Source of the DNA: Hygrophila difformis
Lineage: Eukaryota > Streptophyta > Magnoliopsida > Lamiales > Acanthaceae
Assembly (NCBI GenBank): GCA_030278955.1
Contig: JAOANR010000015.1
Span: forward strand, 40,394,487 to 40,458,486
Direction: 5' to 3'
DNA: 64,000 bases
A program made the translations under genes and the position numbers. The notes beneath the pieces are model-generated. The model searched no databases, was not told the DNA's origin, and saw nothing but the letters and a program-made list of their open reading frames with translations. The first letter of the stretch is position 1, and each line of letters starts with the position of its first letter. Below are positions 11,760 to 24,865 of the stretch, piece by piece.

Positions 11760-13609
11760 ATCCCATATAATAATTAATTTATAAATTAATTATATAACAA
11801 AAATATTTTTTATATAATTGAGACACAACGATGTTATTAGTAATTTATTAATTAAATTGTTCCCTATAATAATTATATTATTGTAAACTTATTTTTAAAA
11901 TTCATTTATAGGGTATGTATATTTAATATTGGCATTAATTAAATTAGTTTATAGAAGTAATATATATTTCTTATAATCATCATCTATTTTTTTCTATATA
12001 GATAGATATACATATGAATAATTTGATATTTTAGTGCAAGCATTTATTAATTTCTCTTTTAGTTATTTATTTGATACCTAATTTATGTGATGAGAGAATT
12101 TAGAGATGTGGTTTTGTAATGGGTGAAAAAACAGATAATGTATGTATATAGGACTATATTATTTGTATACATACTACAATATAATAGATAATAGATGGAT
12201 ATGATACTCTGTAATAATGTCACTCATCATAATTCAAATTCAAATGGATTTAATTTTAAAAATGAAGTATAAGTTTTATCCCCAAACTAAATCCATTTAT
12301 GTGATAAATCAGAATGGTATGAAAAACATTTAAATTATTCATATTTAGAAGTTATAATTAATTATGATATACCAACAATAAATATAGTTTTTTTTAAAGT
12401 AATATCGAATCTAAACAATGTATTGCAACTATAAAAATACCAATCAATTTATCCCCAAATTAAATCAAATTATGTTTACAAAGTAAAATGTTGGAACCAA
12501 CATTAAACCATTCATATTTGGTAATTATAATTAATTATGCTCTAAATGTAATAAGTTTTTTTTTTTTTTTTTTTTTTTTGTAAATGTAATATTGAATTGG
12601 GTAATGTATAATTTTTTTTCCCAAATGCATCCTACAATAATAAACTTATAAATTAGTTACTCGGATAATGTATAATTTTCTTTTGCATATTCCTAATATA
12701 TATTAATCTAAATGTGAACGTAATTAGTAGTAAATATGTCATTATATACAATTCGAATTTAGATTTAATTTTATATACGGATAAAGGATTATTAGTTATT
12801 AGTTATATCCCAAAATTAAAACCATTTATGTGTGTAAACTAAAATGGTAGCATGTCAATATTACCATAATTTATATTTGACAATTATAGTTAATTATGGT
12901 ATACCTACAATAAATGTAGATTTTTTTAGATAATATAGAATTGGGTAATGAACATAAAAAATATCTATCAATTTATCCCCAAATTAAATCAATTTATTAT
13001 GTGTATAAATTAAAATGGTGATACCAATATTTAAACCATTCATACTATGGAACCTATAATATAAACAATCAAGATCAAATCCAAAAGAGCAAATCAAACA
13101 ATGAATTTAGTAATAATAAACTCCATGCCCAATATAAGATGTTTTATTATAACTTAGCATCCAAAAACAGGTGGAAATATGTTCAAAAGCACGATACCGA
13201 TGCTTCATAGACTTTACATATGCTACAATGGAAGAAACCTACTCCATATCACTACAATCTTCGCCAACCACCTGGCCAAATCCTGGTAGGTATCTCACAC
13301 TTTTATTCTGTAAATTAGCATTATTACAAAATGAAAATAAAAGATACAAAGCACATGGCTAATAATGAGAAAACAAAAATCACAGAAGGAGAAATCAATC
13401 AGCAGAGGTAGAGTATAACCTAAAATATGTCGGAAAGGATAACAACAAACCGTCAAAGAGATACCACTCTGCATACACCTCTTTTTGCTCGAAATCTGCA
13501 CTATACTGCAGCAGGAGGGTGAAGAAGGTCCATATTCAGTAAATGTAACATACACGCAGATTTATTTTTATTTTATTTTTAATTTTTACTTTTTGGAAAG
13601 GAATAACGA

Positions 13610-13870
13610 CGTACTCACCACTTGATAAGACGGGGAAGAAACACAGTTCTCTCGGTGAGATCAATCTACATTTGATCATCCCTCTGGAAAAGAAAAGAGC
13701 ATTGGCCCATTTGGACACGTTCTAGATCTTCCTCCATTAATTCCTGGCCTGCAAGAAGAAACCAAGAAAAAATCTTCAAAATCGAACAAAAATCGATCGA
13801 AGGGAGGGGAGAAGATGGATGGGGCGGAGAAGAACCCAATTTAAGGGGAGAAAATTCATGCCACCGTAAT
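13610..13870 (-). pseudogene. Gene-like fragment inside the Helitron-like element
   Basis: Read on the minus strand this looks like a gene start: pyrimidine-rich leader, a TTCTTGCAG acceptor, then ATGGAGGAAGATCTAG opening a short frame MEEDLERVQMGQ that stops after 21 codons, and a possible donor GTGAGT near 13614. No domain is recognisable. Capture of a host 5' exon is inferred from composition and position only. Confidence 0.35.
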
Positions 13871-14111
13871 TGAGCTTTTGCAAAGTTATGATTATATTAG
13901 GGAAAATAACTAATTTAGGAAGTAGAGGTAATTTAGCAATTTTGGTAATTTAGGTTAATGTGTTGTGGGTTAAGAAAATTAAAAATTGAATAAAATAAAA
14001 TGACAAAAGTCAAAATATGTAATATGTGTGAGAGATGTGAATTTAGTAGTTATTGTGAGGGGAAAGGGATTTGGGCGGGAAACTATGTGTGGGTAGAACC
14101 TTACTTTATAC

Positions 14112-14182
14112 AATAATATAGATATAGATATAGATATAGATAGATATAGATATAGATATAGATATAGATATAGATATAGATT
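14112..14182. repeat. (TATAGA)n microsatellite
   Basis: About eleven TATAGA/TAGATA units with one shortened unit. It sits at the presumed 5' end of the Helitron-like element. Confidence 0.95.
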
Positions 14183-14800
14183 GTAATCTATCACATTACG
14201 AAATGACACTATAATTAATCTATGCAACAAAATCAATAAATTATGAAAAATTTAATTAAGAGTTATGATTTTGTTTGTTGTGTTGGTTACTAAATACGGG
14301 AATAACTTGAACAATATAATATTGTTATTTGGACTTATTTTTTGTTTTACATTTTTATTAACATGTTTATTTATTTTTTGGTGAAGAATTCAATTGTAAA
14401 CTTGAGGTTCACAATATTTAATTTTAATTCACGTTATTGAAGAATAGTTTTTAGTTTTAGTTTTCGCATTTCATAAAATTATGATCCTGGTCAGGGGTGA
14501 TCTAAAAAGTTTAAAAGTTACAAAGAAAATACTATATTTAAAGATAATGTAAGTACTCCCTCCGTTAAAGTGTAACGTTTTGACTTTTTCTATTATTCAT
14601 TTTAGCATTTTGATTTTTGAATTCTATTTTTGTTATAGTTATAGAAGACAAAATATAGTCAAATGGGATATTGTTAGATTCGTCTCATCTTGTAGTTTTT
14701 AAATATCAAATTTTTAAAATTTTTACTTGTACCGAATTAGAGTTATGAATCGTTGAAAATTTGTATTGGCATACGTATATTACAAGTGAAAAAAGTTACA

Positions 14801-14960
14801 TGCTCTAATTGCTTATGCAAGGTCTCGGGTTCGAGCATTGTGTATGCAAAAAACTGCTTTGGGAGAGGCGCCCTTAATTGCCCTTGCAGATCCTCAAAGG
14901 ATTAGTCTTGGGTCCAATGAGACCTGCGGATACCCTGGTATTCAACTATATAAAAAAAAA
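14801..14960 (+). mobile_element. SINE family A copy, head truncated
   Basis: B-box region GGTCTCGGGTTCGAGC and the body are well conserved; the A-box head is missing. An A-rich tail ends near 14961. Only a 6-bp flank match TTACAT is visible. Confidence 0.8.
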
Positions 14961-15224
14961 ATCTTTACATAGCGCAGTGAGGTATGTGGGTGGACAAGGA
15001 TGTACAATTATAAGACAAAATAGAAATTCAAAAAATCACAACATATGTCAAACTCTCCTCCTTAAATCAGGCCTATAATTCTCAATTTTATAACTACAAT
15101 GCAGTAGTATTATTCAACGAAAGAGCGATATAAAATACTGCGTAAATCTGAAAAAAATAAAATTAAAAAAGCTACAGTATTTAAGTTTTATTTTGTAATT
15201 AAACCCCGTCATAAAATGGTATTT

Positions 15225-15385
15225 AGGGTTAAGTCCAAGTGGTTAAGTCCCTTGACTACCAACGGAAGGTTGGAGGTTCGATTCCCACCGGCCCCCTATC
15301 CCTCCGCTTTATTCCCTTTGTAATTGTGTGGCATGGACTCTCACCACCCATTTCTCAGGCCTTCAATGGCTCATCCAAAAAAAAT
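15225..15385 (+). mobile_element. SINE family B copy
   Basis: Head with AAGTGGTTAAGTCC (A box), then GGAGGTTCGATTCCCACC (B box), a conserved body, and an A-rich tail. A 9-bp repeat ATGGTATTT flanks it (15216-15224 and 15386-15394). Other copies are at 27684 and 28682. Confidence 0.85.
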
Positions 15386-15394
15386 ATGGTATTT

Positions 15395-16433
15395 TTTTTA
15401 ATGCTCAAATCATAAAATGATAATTGATGTATTATTAGTACTAGATTTTTTTCGCCTGTTACGCACGGGTATTGAGTTAATATGATGATATAAAATGAAA
15501 ATATAGTATTTTTTGGATTACATGAGATTCAAAGTCATTTGCTTAATTAGTGGTTAGAATGCATGCAACAAAAAATTAAAAGGAAAATAAAGCAAATAAT
15601 ACGATGAATGATGGAAATTCAAACCTAGGTGGAAATAATATAAAATCTTTACATATTGTTTATACTAATATACTTCTTATATTTTTTACAGTACAAATTA
15701 TTTATAAAAAAATTATATAAAAATTACTCCGAATTTTAAATACATTTTTATTTTATATTGAAATAGATGATGATTATCGGATTAAAGATATTATGTCTAA
15801 TAATTAAACTATGATGCGTTTTAGTCTCTTTTTTCCTTTTCTTTCTTTTCTTCTTTAAAAAAAAAATTTATGTAGAATATGTTTAGAATGATATAAATTG
15901 TTTTAAGTTATTAGTCATTTTATATTAATCAAGATTTTTTGGTCAATTTAATGTTTACATTATATTTTTAATGAAATATTTTTATTTAAAATATAATTAT
16001 TATATTCCTTATATTTATATATGATTATATATTTTTAGACATAAATTTTTAACCTAATTAAATTTATTTAGTAATATTATAATATTAATACTTTAAAATA
16101 TTATGTACACAATCAAATAATTTATATATATATATATATATTTGTAATTAATTATATCTTTTTAAAATATACATGGAGATTTTCAAGATTTTGTTATATT
16201 AATAGATAGATTTATTTCTAAATATAGATATTGATGATGTGTCCGATGACGTGTAATTAATCAGCAGATTACGTGTGAACACTGTCCGCCTACATATTTT
16301 AATAAGAGCCGTTGATCTAAAAAATAAGTGTATAATAAATGATTAATCCCTCATAATTAGAAATAATAAATTAAAATTAATAAGAATAAATAAGTCTTCA
16401 CATGCCAAAAAATATTTAGAATTTATTACGAAG
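15395..16433. other. Intergenic, AT-rich
   Basis: Contains TA-rich low complexity (about 16118-16141) and a CTAGT/hairpin-like motif at about 15440-15470. No coding signal. Confidence 0.5.
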
Positions 16434-16435
16434 TA

Positions 16436-16917
16436 CTCCCTCCGTCCCACGAAGTTTGAACCCTATTCCTTTTTGGGGTGTCCCACGAAGTTTGAACCCT
16501 TTCCGTTTTTAGAAAAATTAAATTAATATAAGTTTGATTAGAATCTTAATTATTGTCAAATCCCATTAAAAATACTTACTTTTACTATTCTGCACAAATT
16601 CCAATGCATTATTACTTTCCTACACAAAGTCCCTTATATTTCTTTAACTCTTAATATTACAAAATTGATACAAATAAAAATTGTATAAAATATATATTCT
16701 AAAACTACACGATTAGACGATTCTAACAAGACCACACTTGAATATTTTTCTCAAATTACATCACTACGATAATATTAAGTCAAAGTTAAACAATAAACAG
16801 TATCAAAATTCATTATAATCTTAAACACAAATACCCACACCACTTCAATTACTAAACTCCACTACCTAAATTACCGTACCCAAAAGAAAGGTTTCAATCT
16901 TCGCGGGACGGAGGGAG
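16436..16917. mobile_element. TA-flanked MITE, long member
   Basis: Ends CTCCCTCCGTCCC and GGGACGGAGGGAG form perfect 13-bp inverted repeats with TA on each side (16434-16435 and 16918-16919). At 482 bp it is nearly twice the size of the other copies. The left end has the phrase CCACGAAGTTTGAACCC twice, a local duplication. Confidence 0.85.
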
Positions 16918-16919
16918 TA

Positions 16920-18926
16920 TATAAACTAGTAAAGAGGCGTTTACAGTAATTTTGAATTATATAGCATTCACCAATTATTTTAATAGGTCAATTATTTTAG
17001 GGAATGGGTCCCACTAAAAACATGTCGCATGTGAGTTGGCTCGCAGAATGGCGTAAGGTGGGGGCACGTGATTGTGACACGTGGCAGTTGATGATTTAAT
17101 ATTGTTATTACCACTTTACATTAGCATAGTCCATAAATACATGAGGTGATGGTGACGTGGAAAATAAATGAATTTTAGTGAGGTGAGGTGAACAGTGGCA
17201 ATGGGCTGTTGTAACCACAGACCACCGCTTTATGCGCCGTTTTGGTTGTGACATTTTAATTTTTTCATGTGACATAATATAACCATGACCATGACCTGAT
17301 TTTTTGTTTCTTAAAAAAATTACTATTAGTTTTTTTTTTTAAAAAAAAAAAAAAAAATTCACAAACCCATTGTTTCATTTTATTTTCTATATTTAGTCTA
17401 CTCACTACCACTAGTTGATGTGAGCCGAATTAAAATTCAAAATTTAATTTTGAATTGCACAATCTATTTATTTGGTCAAAGAGATATTTGAATTGCACAA
17501 ATTGATGTAGTCTTATATACGTGTAAGTTGAATTAATTAATTTCTTGTTACAGAGTAAAATTAACATTTCAATCGCATAATTTTAATTTAACGATAACGA
17601 AATTTATCGAGTATATATAATTTGAAATCCAATGAGTTCCATTTATTTATCTTTTTCGAATACTAAAAAACATAATGCACTGGGTTATCCCATGATTTTC
17701 GCCCAATTTTGAGTTTATTTTCGTTTAACTTTCTGCTAGAATGTATATACCAAATATATGTTAAAACTTAAGGATAATCAGTTATTCAAAATATATATAT
17801 AATATTTGTGTAGTATTTAAATTTAGACATAATTCAGTATATTTTCCTTTAGATTGCCTTGAATTTCAATTTCCTTATTTCTATGATCTATGCATATTCT
17901 TCAAGAGAAATAGTAGAAAATAATAACGTGACCCTCGTGATTGGGCTTTTTACTGAGATATATATTTGGGCCATGTTTTATTCTTCTTTCGGGCCTAAAA
18001 ATAATAAGAGCCCAACAGAAGTTGAAAATATAGATTGGTATCATTTTAGTCCGTAATAATTCAGCCCTCTATAGTAATTTCTTAGGCTTTGAAACTTAGA
18101 AGTTGTGCAAAATTTTAATCTCCCAAGAAATACATAATATCCCTGTGTTTATGAATTGTAAATTGTAAAGATTATTTTTATTTTTTTATTTGGTAGGAAC
18201 GAAGGTCCAAAGGCCTTTTAAAAGAATTTGTTTAAACTTAAGCTTGGTTAAGATTTACCATTCTAAAAAGAGCACGGAGTATTATAAATTTGCTTTGTAA
18301 AAGCACTTATACCGAATGTCTGTCTTAGGGTAAGCTTGAATTTCCTGTAAATTTGGACCTAATAACTAGCCTATTTTTACTATCCATTCTTGAGTATATA
18401 TTCATATAAAACTGGTTAGAGAGGAGCAAGAAATTTTTTCATAATTAGCGGCTTTTCCCATTGAAAAACAAACATAAATACTTTTGAAACCCCTTTTTGA
18501 AACAAAAGATTTCTCACAAACCCCACCCAAAAAAAAAGTTTTCTAATCCCAAAAGTCTAATTATGAAATCAAATGGACATGCATTACAGCAAATATCTGC
18601 AAATCAATTCAAAAGGTGCATAGAGAAATTCAAAGCAATTGTTAGTTGTCACTAAAGCCTTCAAATCACTTTTAGCAAGCAACCCACGCTACAAAAGAAT
18701 GGTTAAGAGAGATCATTACTTACAAAGACCTACCAAAACTCTTTACAAACCTCAAAAATCTAACTTTCAATAAAATGCTTCCAAATACTGACTCCAATGA
18801 ATCAGACATATAGCAAAGAATGACAGCAATAGCAATAGACATGCATGAATAAGGTTTTCGAGGTTAAAATCTTTCCATAACCTCTCACCTGTTTTAGAGA
18901 GAGAGCGCTTTCAGAGTTTTAAGGAA
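16920..18926. other. Intergenic; G-box cluster near 17065
   Basis: Two CACGTG motifs (17065-17070 and 17078-17083, the second within ACACGTGGC) lie near a TGACGTGG at about 17153, a cluster typical of bZIP/ABA-responsive promoters. No gene with a supported start follows. From about 18060 onward the sequence is the 3' flank of the EDR2-like gene. Confidence 0.4.
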
Positions 18927-21900
18927 TTAGTATTGTATCTTGCCAGTTATTGAGTCCACAGATATCGACTTTGTTGCGTCCAGATGGTTCAGTCGACATG
19001 TCCCAAGTAGAAATTCTGGCAGCTCTTCTGGCGTGTTTCCCTGAAAAGACCAAAACAAATGGTAAATACGGTTACATGTTTGGACAAGAAAGCAAACCAG
19101 TGTGTATCATACTTATAATACACACAAGGGCACACATTGTTTGAGAAAGGAATCATGGGGCAGGAGTCTTTAGAGTTCGAATGGACCTAACATAAAAGTG
19201 GAGTTGTGCTTGAGTTCACATATACCTGTATTAGAAAAGCCATTTCTATAACAAGATTTTTGAGGTACCCGAGAACAAGGCTCACAACTCCCCTTGCCAC
19301 TGTTGATGAGCCAATGTCGACACCAAGCTGAAGAAAACCATCAGGGGTGCATAAGCATATAAAAAGGTGCGAGGAAAGAAAATATGAACCATTTTCAAAC
19401 TAGGATCACATCAATCCTTTTATCACTTCAAGTTGATACAAGTAGATGGTTAATATATAGTATTATGCAGTTTCCATTCTACCTCAATGTAGTTCTTCCC
19501 TCTAAAATAGTTGATTTCAAGTGCTTGACCTATCAAACAAGCCTTCCTTCCAACACTCTGCTTCACTATCCACGATCCCTATATAATAATAATCTCAAAA
19601 CTTCGAGAAGGCACAATTTTTTGGGAAGTACTGAAAGTCTGAAACAAGACAGAACGCTTGCATATGGATGGGAGCTGTATCCAACTTAACAGGGCTGTAT
19701 ACATACTGTAGAAATATAGGGTATGAGCTTGAATCTTGAATTTCTAAAAGCATCATCTCCATTGACAAATCGGTCCAAAAGAGGTGTTTCTTCCAATGGA
19801 GTTTCAAGCATGTAGTATAGCACCAAACTGTAAGTGGTTGTGCCAGGAACCTGATTTTTTTTCCATGAAACAAATAAATCCAAGTTTTAAGAAACATGAA
19901 GTTATTGAAAGCAATTACGTTACCTGTATGTTAATGACATAAAAGAACTCGGGTCTTCCCTTGGCTGCATACGTCTGCATAGTTTAGATTTGATTCAGGA
20001 TAAAAATGCTTAAAACTATACTTTTAGCAATGCTTAAAACTATACTTTTAGCATTGATCTGAAGACACCGTCAAGCTTAACTTATCCAATTGCACAAATG
20101 GGAAACACATTTTGGAAAAAGATGGAACAAACCTGAACAATGCCCCCATATCGGCCAGAAATATCATCTTCCCGCTTGTCAGAGTTAAGCCAATCAGCTG
20201 CTACGAACTGCAGCAAAGTGCCTGTTGACTTGATCTAGCAAGAGACAAATTTCAAGAAACGAGATTGGGAACCTTCTTTTAGAATTTGATGTATTTGCAA
20301 ACTAGTAGAAGCATGGAAAGTAAGGTAAGTGTATTCACAGGCAAATCCAGACAACAAATTTCTACACTTTCTACTGAGCATTTTCATTTTTATTTTTTAA
20401 TGAATGCAACCTTTTTGCGATCTTCAAGATAATTATGACCACGGACAAGGAACGCAGTAGGATCTGATGTTGCCCAGCTACATGGCATTTTCAAGGTTGT
20501 ATCTTTCGGAAGTGTCGCGCCATAGCAGCACAATACAGTGTCTTCCCAAGATATCTCTTGCAAATCCATATAACCCCGTTTCTGCACTGGAAACATGATA
20601 TGATACATGGAATTCATAAAAATTTCCTTTAAGTGTCCATCAACAATAGTTTTTGCAGGTTGGGTGCTTACCTGCAAGATCATGCAATTTTTTCACGAAG
20701 CATGCAGCAGATGATAATTTGGGCTGGTGCTTGTCCTGCAAATTCAGGATTTGTAAGAACCATATTTGAGGTTACGGCATCCATACAATATCAAATGAAA
20801 TTACTAAGAGAGGCACTAGATAATGCTCCAGATTGAAATTGATTTCTTTGACATGTTGCATCACAATTAAAAACAAACTTAATTAAAATACGATGCTGGA
20901 GATTTGAGTTTTGACATACTGTTGAATAACATGATTCTGGATCCAGATTTGAAGGCCATCCATTTTCTAGAGGATCATCATCCGAAGGTTCAGGAACATC
21001 AAAAAATTCATCCTCTGCTTCATTCAGTAATGACAAACCAGAAGTCCCAGCAAGCAGTAAAGGTGGCCTGTCTTCGGATGTATTCCTTGTTTCTGTTTGC
21101 TTGTCACGGTCTGGACGTGGAACCCCAATATCTTTTGGTTGCTCTCCCAATACAAATTCAAAGCTAGTGCTTCTCGGTTTCACTTTGAAAAACTCACTCA
21201 AGGCTGCAAAAGGGCGCCTCACAATTTAAGAGACCTCAAGTTAGGAAAGCAAAACTATAATTTAAAAAATTGGGGAAAAATGCACCTGCTACAGTTTCAA
21301 GCATATGCGTAGTAATGGATCTTTCATATGCCTTCCTTAGAGATAATCTCCAAAACCCCCAATCAACAGCAAGCATGTGTTTCACAACACATTCTTTACC
21401 TTGTTTCATTGGAGTGATAACATATCCACCACCTGCATGGTCAAAACCAACAAAAACATCCAGCACCCAATTAGAAAGTGATATATTCAGCGTATGAGCG
21501 TGCAAAGGAGTGCATTTTAAAGACCATTCCTCACAAAATAGTGTTGGCTCATTTCAATAAGAAAAAGACAGTAATATGTTTATCATCTATGACATACTTC
21601 TCCATCAGTAATGATGAAAGGCATATGGTTATGGTTAGTTTAAGAAATTCAATATCACATTTGCACATTAAATGAAGCCCCAGGAAGTAATGATTAAACA
21701 GGACATTTCAAAGTTAAAAGCATACTTTTAATGCAAGAGCGAACATATCCTTTTTGAGGTGGGCAGCATTTGTGGAACACAGAATGGTAGAGAATAACTG
21801 CATATATATAATGGTGGCATAATATGTGTTAGAATAATAGCTTTACTATTATCAAGTCATCATCAATTTCTCAGCAAACAGTACCATATGTTCCATCATC

Positions 21901-24865
21901 TTCTCTTCTCCAATAACGTCGCAGCAGCAGGTCTCTTCGTCTCATAGCCCTGCAAAATTGAATGCTGTTAATAAAACTAATTGCACCCAGAATGAATTCT
22001 TGGCTTGAGAAACAACACAAAACTGACCATGGCAGCCAGTGGTTGTAAAGCTGAATGTGAATTATATCAGTATGACCATCAAGGGCCTCAACCACACAAC
22101 CCTTGTAGAAACAAAAATCCCATCTGTAAAAAAGAAAATGCCAAACAGTTGAAACGAAAGCATTACCCTCTGTTATAGAAATCTTGACAAAAATATTACG
22201 CTGTGAAGTTGTTTGATAATTTCATTGTAAAAAGTTGACTGGAAAGTTGTTGATCAAACATATCTCAAACGTAGGTGGATCAAAAGACAATAGGTTCTGA
22301 TGATGTTAACCAGTTCTCCTTTACCCAAATGAAGGGATTGAGAAGGACTAGAGTTCCTGAGATTACCACAATGAGGAACTGAAAATCTCCACATAAGGGA
22401 AAAGTGGGGATTGGTAAAGGATGTGCAGCATTTTACACTAGATAAATGCATAGATACCCTGCTTTGAGTTAACATAGTTTCTGAATTCTGAATTTCAAAT
22501 TCTTCAAGTGGACAATTGCAGACAGGTAACTATGGTTTATGACTACTCTAAGGCCTTAAATTCCGAAAAAGAAATTCCCAATCGCCTTACTCTGTTCTTG
22601 AGTTGCCAAGAGACATAAGGGTATGGAAAACCATCTCTGAGGGTCCATCAACAGCACCAACTGCCATTATAGCCGGATGATCACTCCAATACTAAAAAAT
22701 CAGAATACAGAATGCATGGGTGATGTGAGCATGCATTCTACTTAGAACATCAACTGTAAATGAATAAAAAAAAAAAACCTCTACCTTTCCATTGGAATCT
22801 GTGTCTTTTGCTTCTTTGAAGAAACGTAAGCCTATAGAAACATAAAATGGCATTAGAAACAACACTTACAAGATGATATGTGAAATGCTGAAAGCTTGTG
22901 TTACCATTTTTACAGCCAAATATTTTCCATGGAGATGAAGCCAGTACATCAGAGGTCATTGCATCTACATGCCGAGCACAGGGGGATGTCTGGCCTGCAC
23001 GCATTCTCTTTGGAACACTCAAGCTGGGTCAAACATGAAATGTGATTTACATTTCCAATGATTGAAATAGTAGCCCAACACATGTAGATGGAACATATTG
23101 GAGGGTGTGATATAAGGAAAACATAGATAAAAACAAGAAAAAAAACATATTGTAAGTGGCACAACCAGACAATGAGTCATAAGAAGAAGGTAGTATAAAG
23201 CAATATACACAATACATGAATATATAATTATAGGCTATAGCCACGAAACATCTAAACAAAGTTCTGATTGATGAAAAGGAGACATTTTTACACACATATT
23301 GAAATCCATGTTTTAATTGTTGAACATATATATAGACTATATATAAAATCCCATATAGTTCTGCTTCTAAAAATTCTGTTTATAAGAGTACCAGAGCATC
23401 GATGCAGGCAAAGAAAAATATGCACACCTAAAAGGAAGGTATTCTCGTTTGGAGCTAGACGTGAGGTTTCTAGCAGCAGTGTCCCGTAGAGAAAGAATCC
23501 ACCTAGCAGCTTCTTCTGAGCTGGTTGCCCCAAGCTTTCAGATTACATATTGAAGAATCAATAAGATGCAATAAAATAATAACTGTAGTTAAGTTTAGAA
23601 AAATTGGTGTACCTTCAGAGTGTCATCATGGTTAGAAGTATTGTATAATGTGAAAATGAAAAATAACTGCAAATCACAATAAAATTTCATATAAGCATCC
23701 ATTCAAGTAGATTTTATGACTGTTTTGGTACTATCAGAGAGCAAACCAAAGAATAGTTGTACGACACATACTCTCCTATGATGATGCTCTCTGCCATTGT
23801 CTAAGACACGAATCCATGGGGATATCATGGCACTCCTCACAGGTTCCTGAGAGAAGCACGGTTAAAAATTCTCAGAACACATTGAATGCAACAGTGTGAA
23901 ATAAGTAGGTGCATGTTGTCATCATTTGTGTATGGCTGGATAAGCACTCTTTTTCACTTCCAAGTTAGAGCAATAAAATGGAGACATATATTCTAAATCT
24001 CCCATTCATCATTTAAAAACTAGTAATTGATGCACATTTTCTCAAGACGCACAAAATGGATACAACAAAAGAACTGATGATAATTTAATTAATAAAACAC
24101 AAGAATTGAATGAGAAACTAATGAAGTGGACCTCAGAAAAAGGATAACTCAAATAAAATTAAAATTCAGGATAAATCATATCCGTGGCCCTCAGAAAAAG
24201 GCTAACTCAAGTAAAATCTAAATTCAGGATAAATCATATCCGCGGCAATAAAATAGCAGTTTACAGTTAAGAATTTATGAAAAAGCGTAAGATGAGACAA
24301 GGCACATGTATGTTTGATTTACTGCAACTCGTACTCATTTATTCGCACGAATATATAACCATTTTGCAAATTGATGGTTTAGTAGTCTTCTTGGACTAAA
24401 ACAAAAGAACTTCATTTCGAATCAAAGGTTTACTTTGTAAGAAAGGGGATCATCACATAATTACTAATAAACTTCCATTCCTTCTTTAGTCTAAATGCAA
24501 AACAAAGGAGACATCAAGAGCATCAATACTACTTTCTTTCATAGATATTCTCTTTTCATCAGAATTGATGATCATAGTCCATCAACACAAAATTCACATT
24601 CATAATAATTCTAATATTTATTAACCGAAATTATTAAATACTGAATCAAGACATCAATGAAGAAAACATATAAACCCAAGTAAAAAACACAACCATCAAG
24701 AATGCGAAAAAATTTCACCTCAGTCCCTGAACTCGGAATCGACTTGAAACTCTTGAGAACGTTGTCCTGTAGAACAAAGTATCGCTTACGCGAATACTGC
24801 AGCCCTAGACGATTGCAACGAATCACAAAAAGCCATCCCTCCATTCCCCCTTCACTTCCTTCCAT
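18927..24865 (-). CDS. EDR2-like PH-START-DUF1336 lipid-binding protein
   Basis: Twenty exons on the minus strand join in frame with GT-AG borders to give 720 aa: 24719-24865, 23772-23846, 23613-23666, 23428-23534, 22905-23023, 22785-22831, 22591-22691, 22028-22123, 21885-21949, 21726-21797, 21286-21432, 20920-21203, 20672-20735, 20411-20586, 20133-20234, 19924-19974, 19707-19850, 19483-19578, 19226-19327, 18927-19040. Order: N-terminal PH domain (MEGWLFVIRCNRLGLQYSRK, about 8-115), START domain (about 165-370), acidic linker DEFFDVPEPSDDD, then DUF1336/EDR2_C (about 490-710; GTTTYSLVLYYML, FLLGTCRLNHLDA). The family binds phosphoinositides and, for EDR2, restrains cell death in Arabidopsis; the N-terminus fits the At2g28320/At3g54800 subgroup rather than EDR2 itself. 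Start is ATG 24865; ATG 24844 is an alternative. No disruption seen. Confidence 0.95.

Larger units (their letters stand above)
11107..14115 (-). mobile_element. Helitron-like element (minus orientation)
   Basis: On the minus strand the 3' end shows a GC hairpin (GCCCGGCGC, loop ATC, GCGCGGGC, one bulge) about 11 bases before a terminal CTAGT, and the next host base is T. Those are Helitron 3' hallmarks. The 5' end is inferred to lie where the TCTATATCTATATTATTG-like sequence meets the (TATAGA)n tract near 14115; it is uncertain by about 70 bp. The interior is AT-rich with no Rep/helicase, plus a gene-like segment at about 13600-13870. A second hairpin-like end at about 11341-11372 suggests a nested or partly duplicated terminus. 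Confidence 0.5.

Noticed and set aside
14112..14182. CRISPR-like regular repeat
   Set aside because: It is a simple hexanucleotide microsatellite without spacers, in a plant genome.
15440..15470. Second Helitron 3' end (CTAGT on the minus strand after a GC hairpin)
   Set aside because: The following host base is A instead of T, the hairpin is weak, and no matching 5' end was found.
17859..18056. 65-aa open frame on the plus strand
   Set aside because: No domain, AT-driven composition and no supporting splice or start context; treated as chance.
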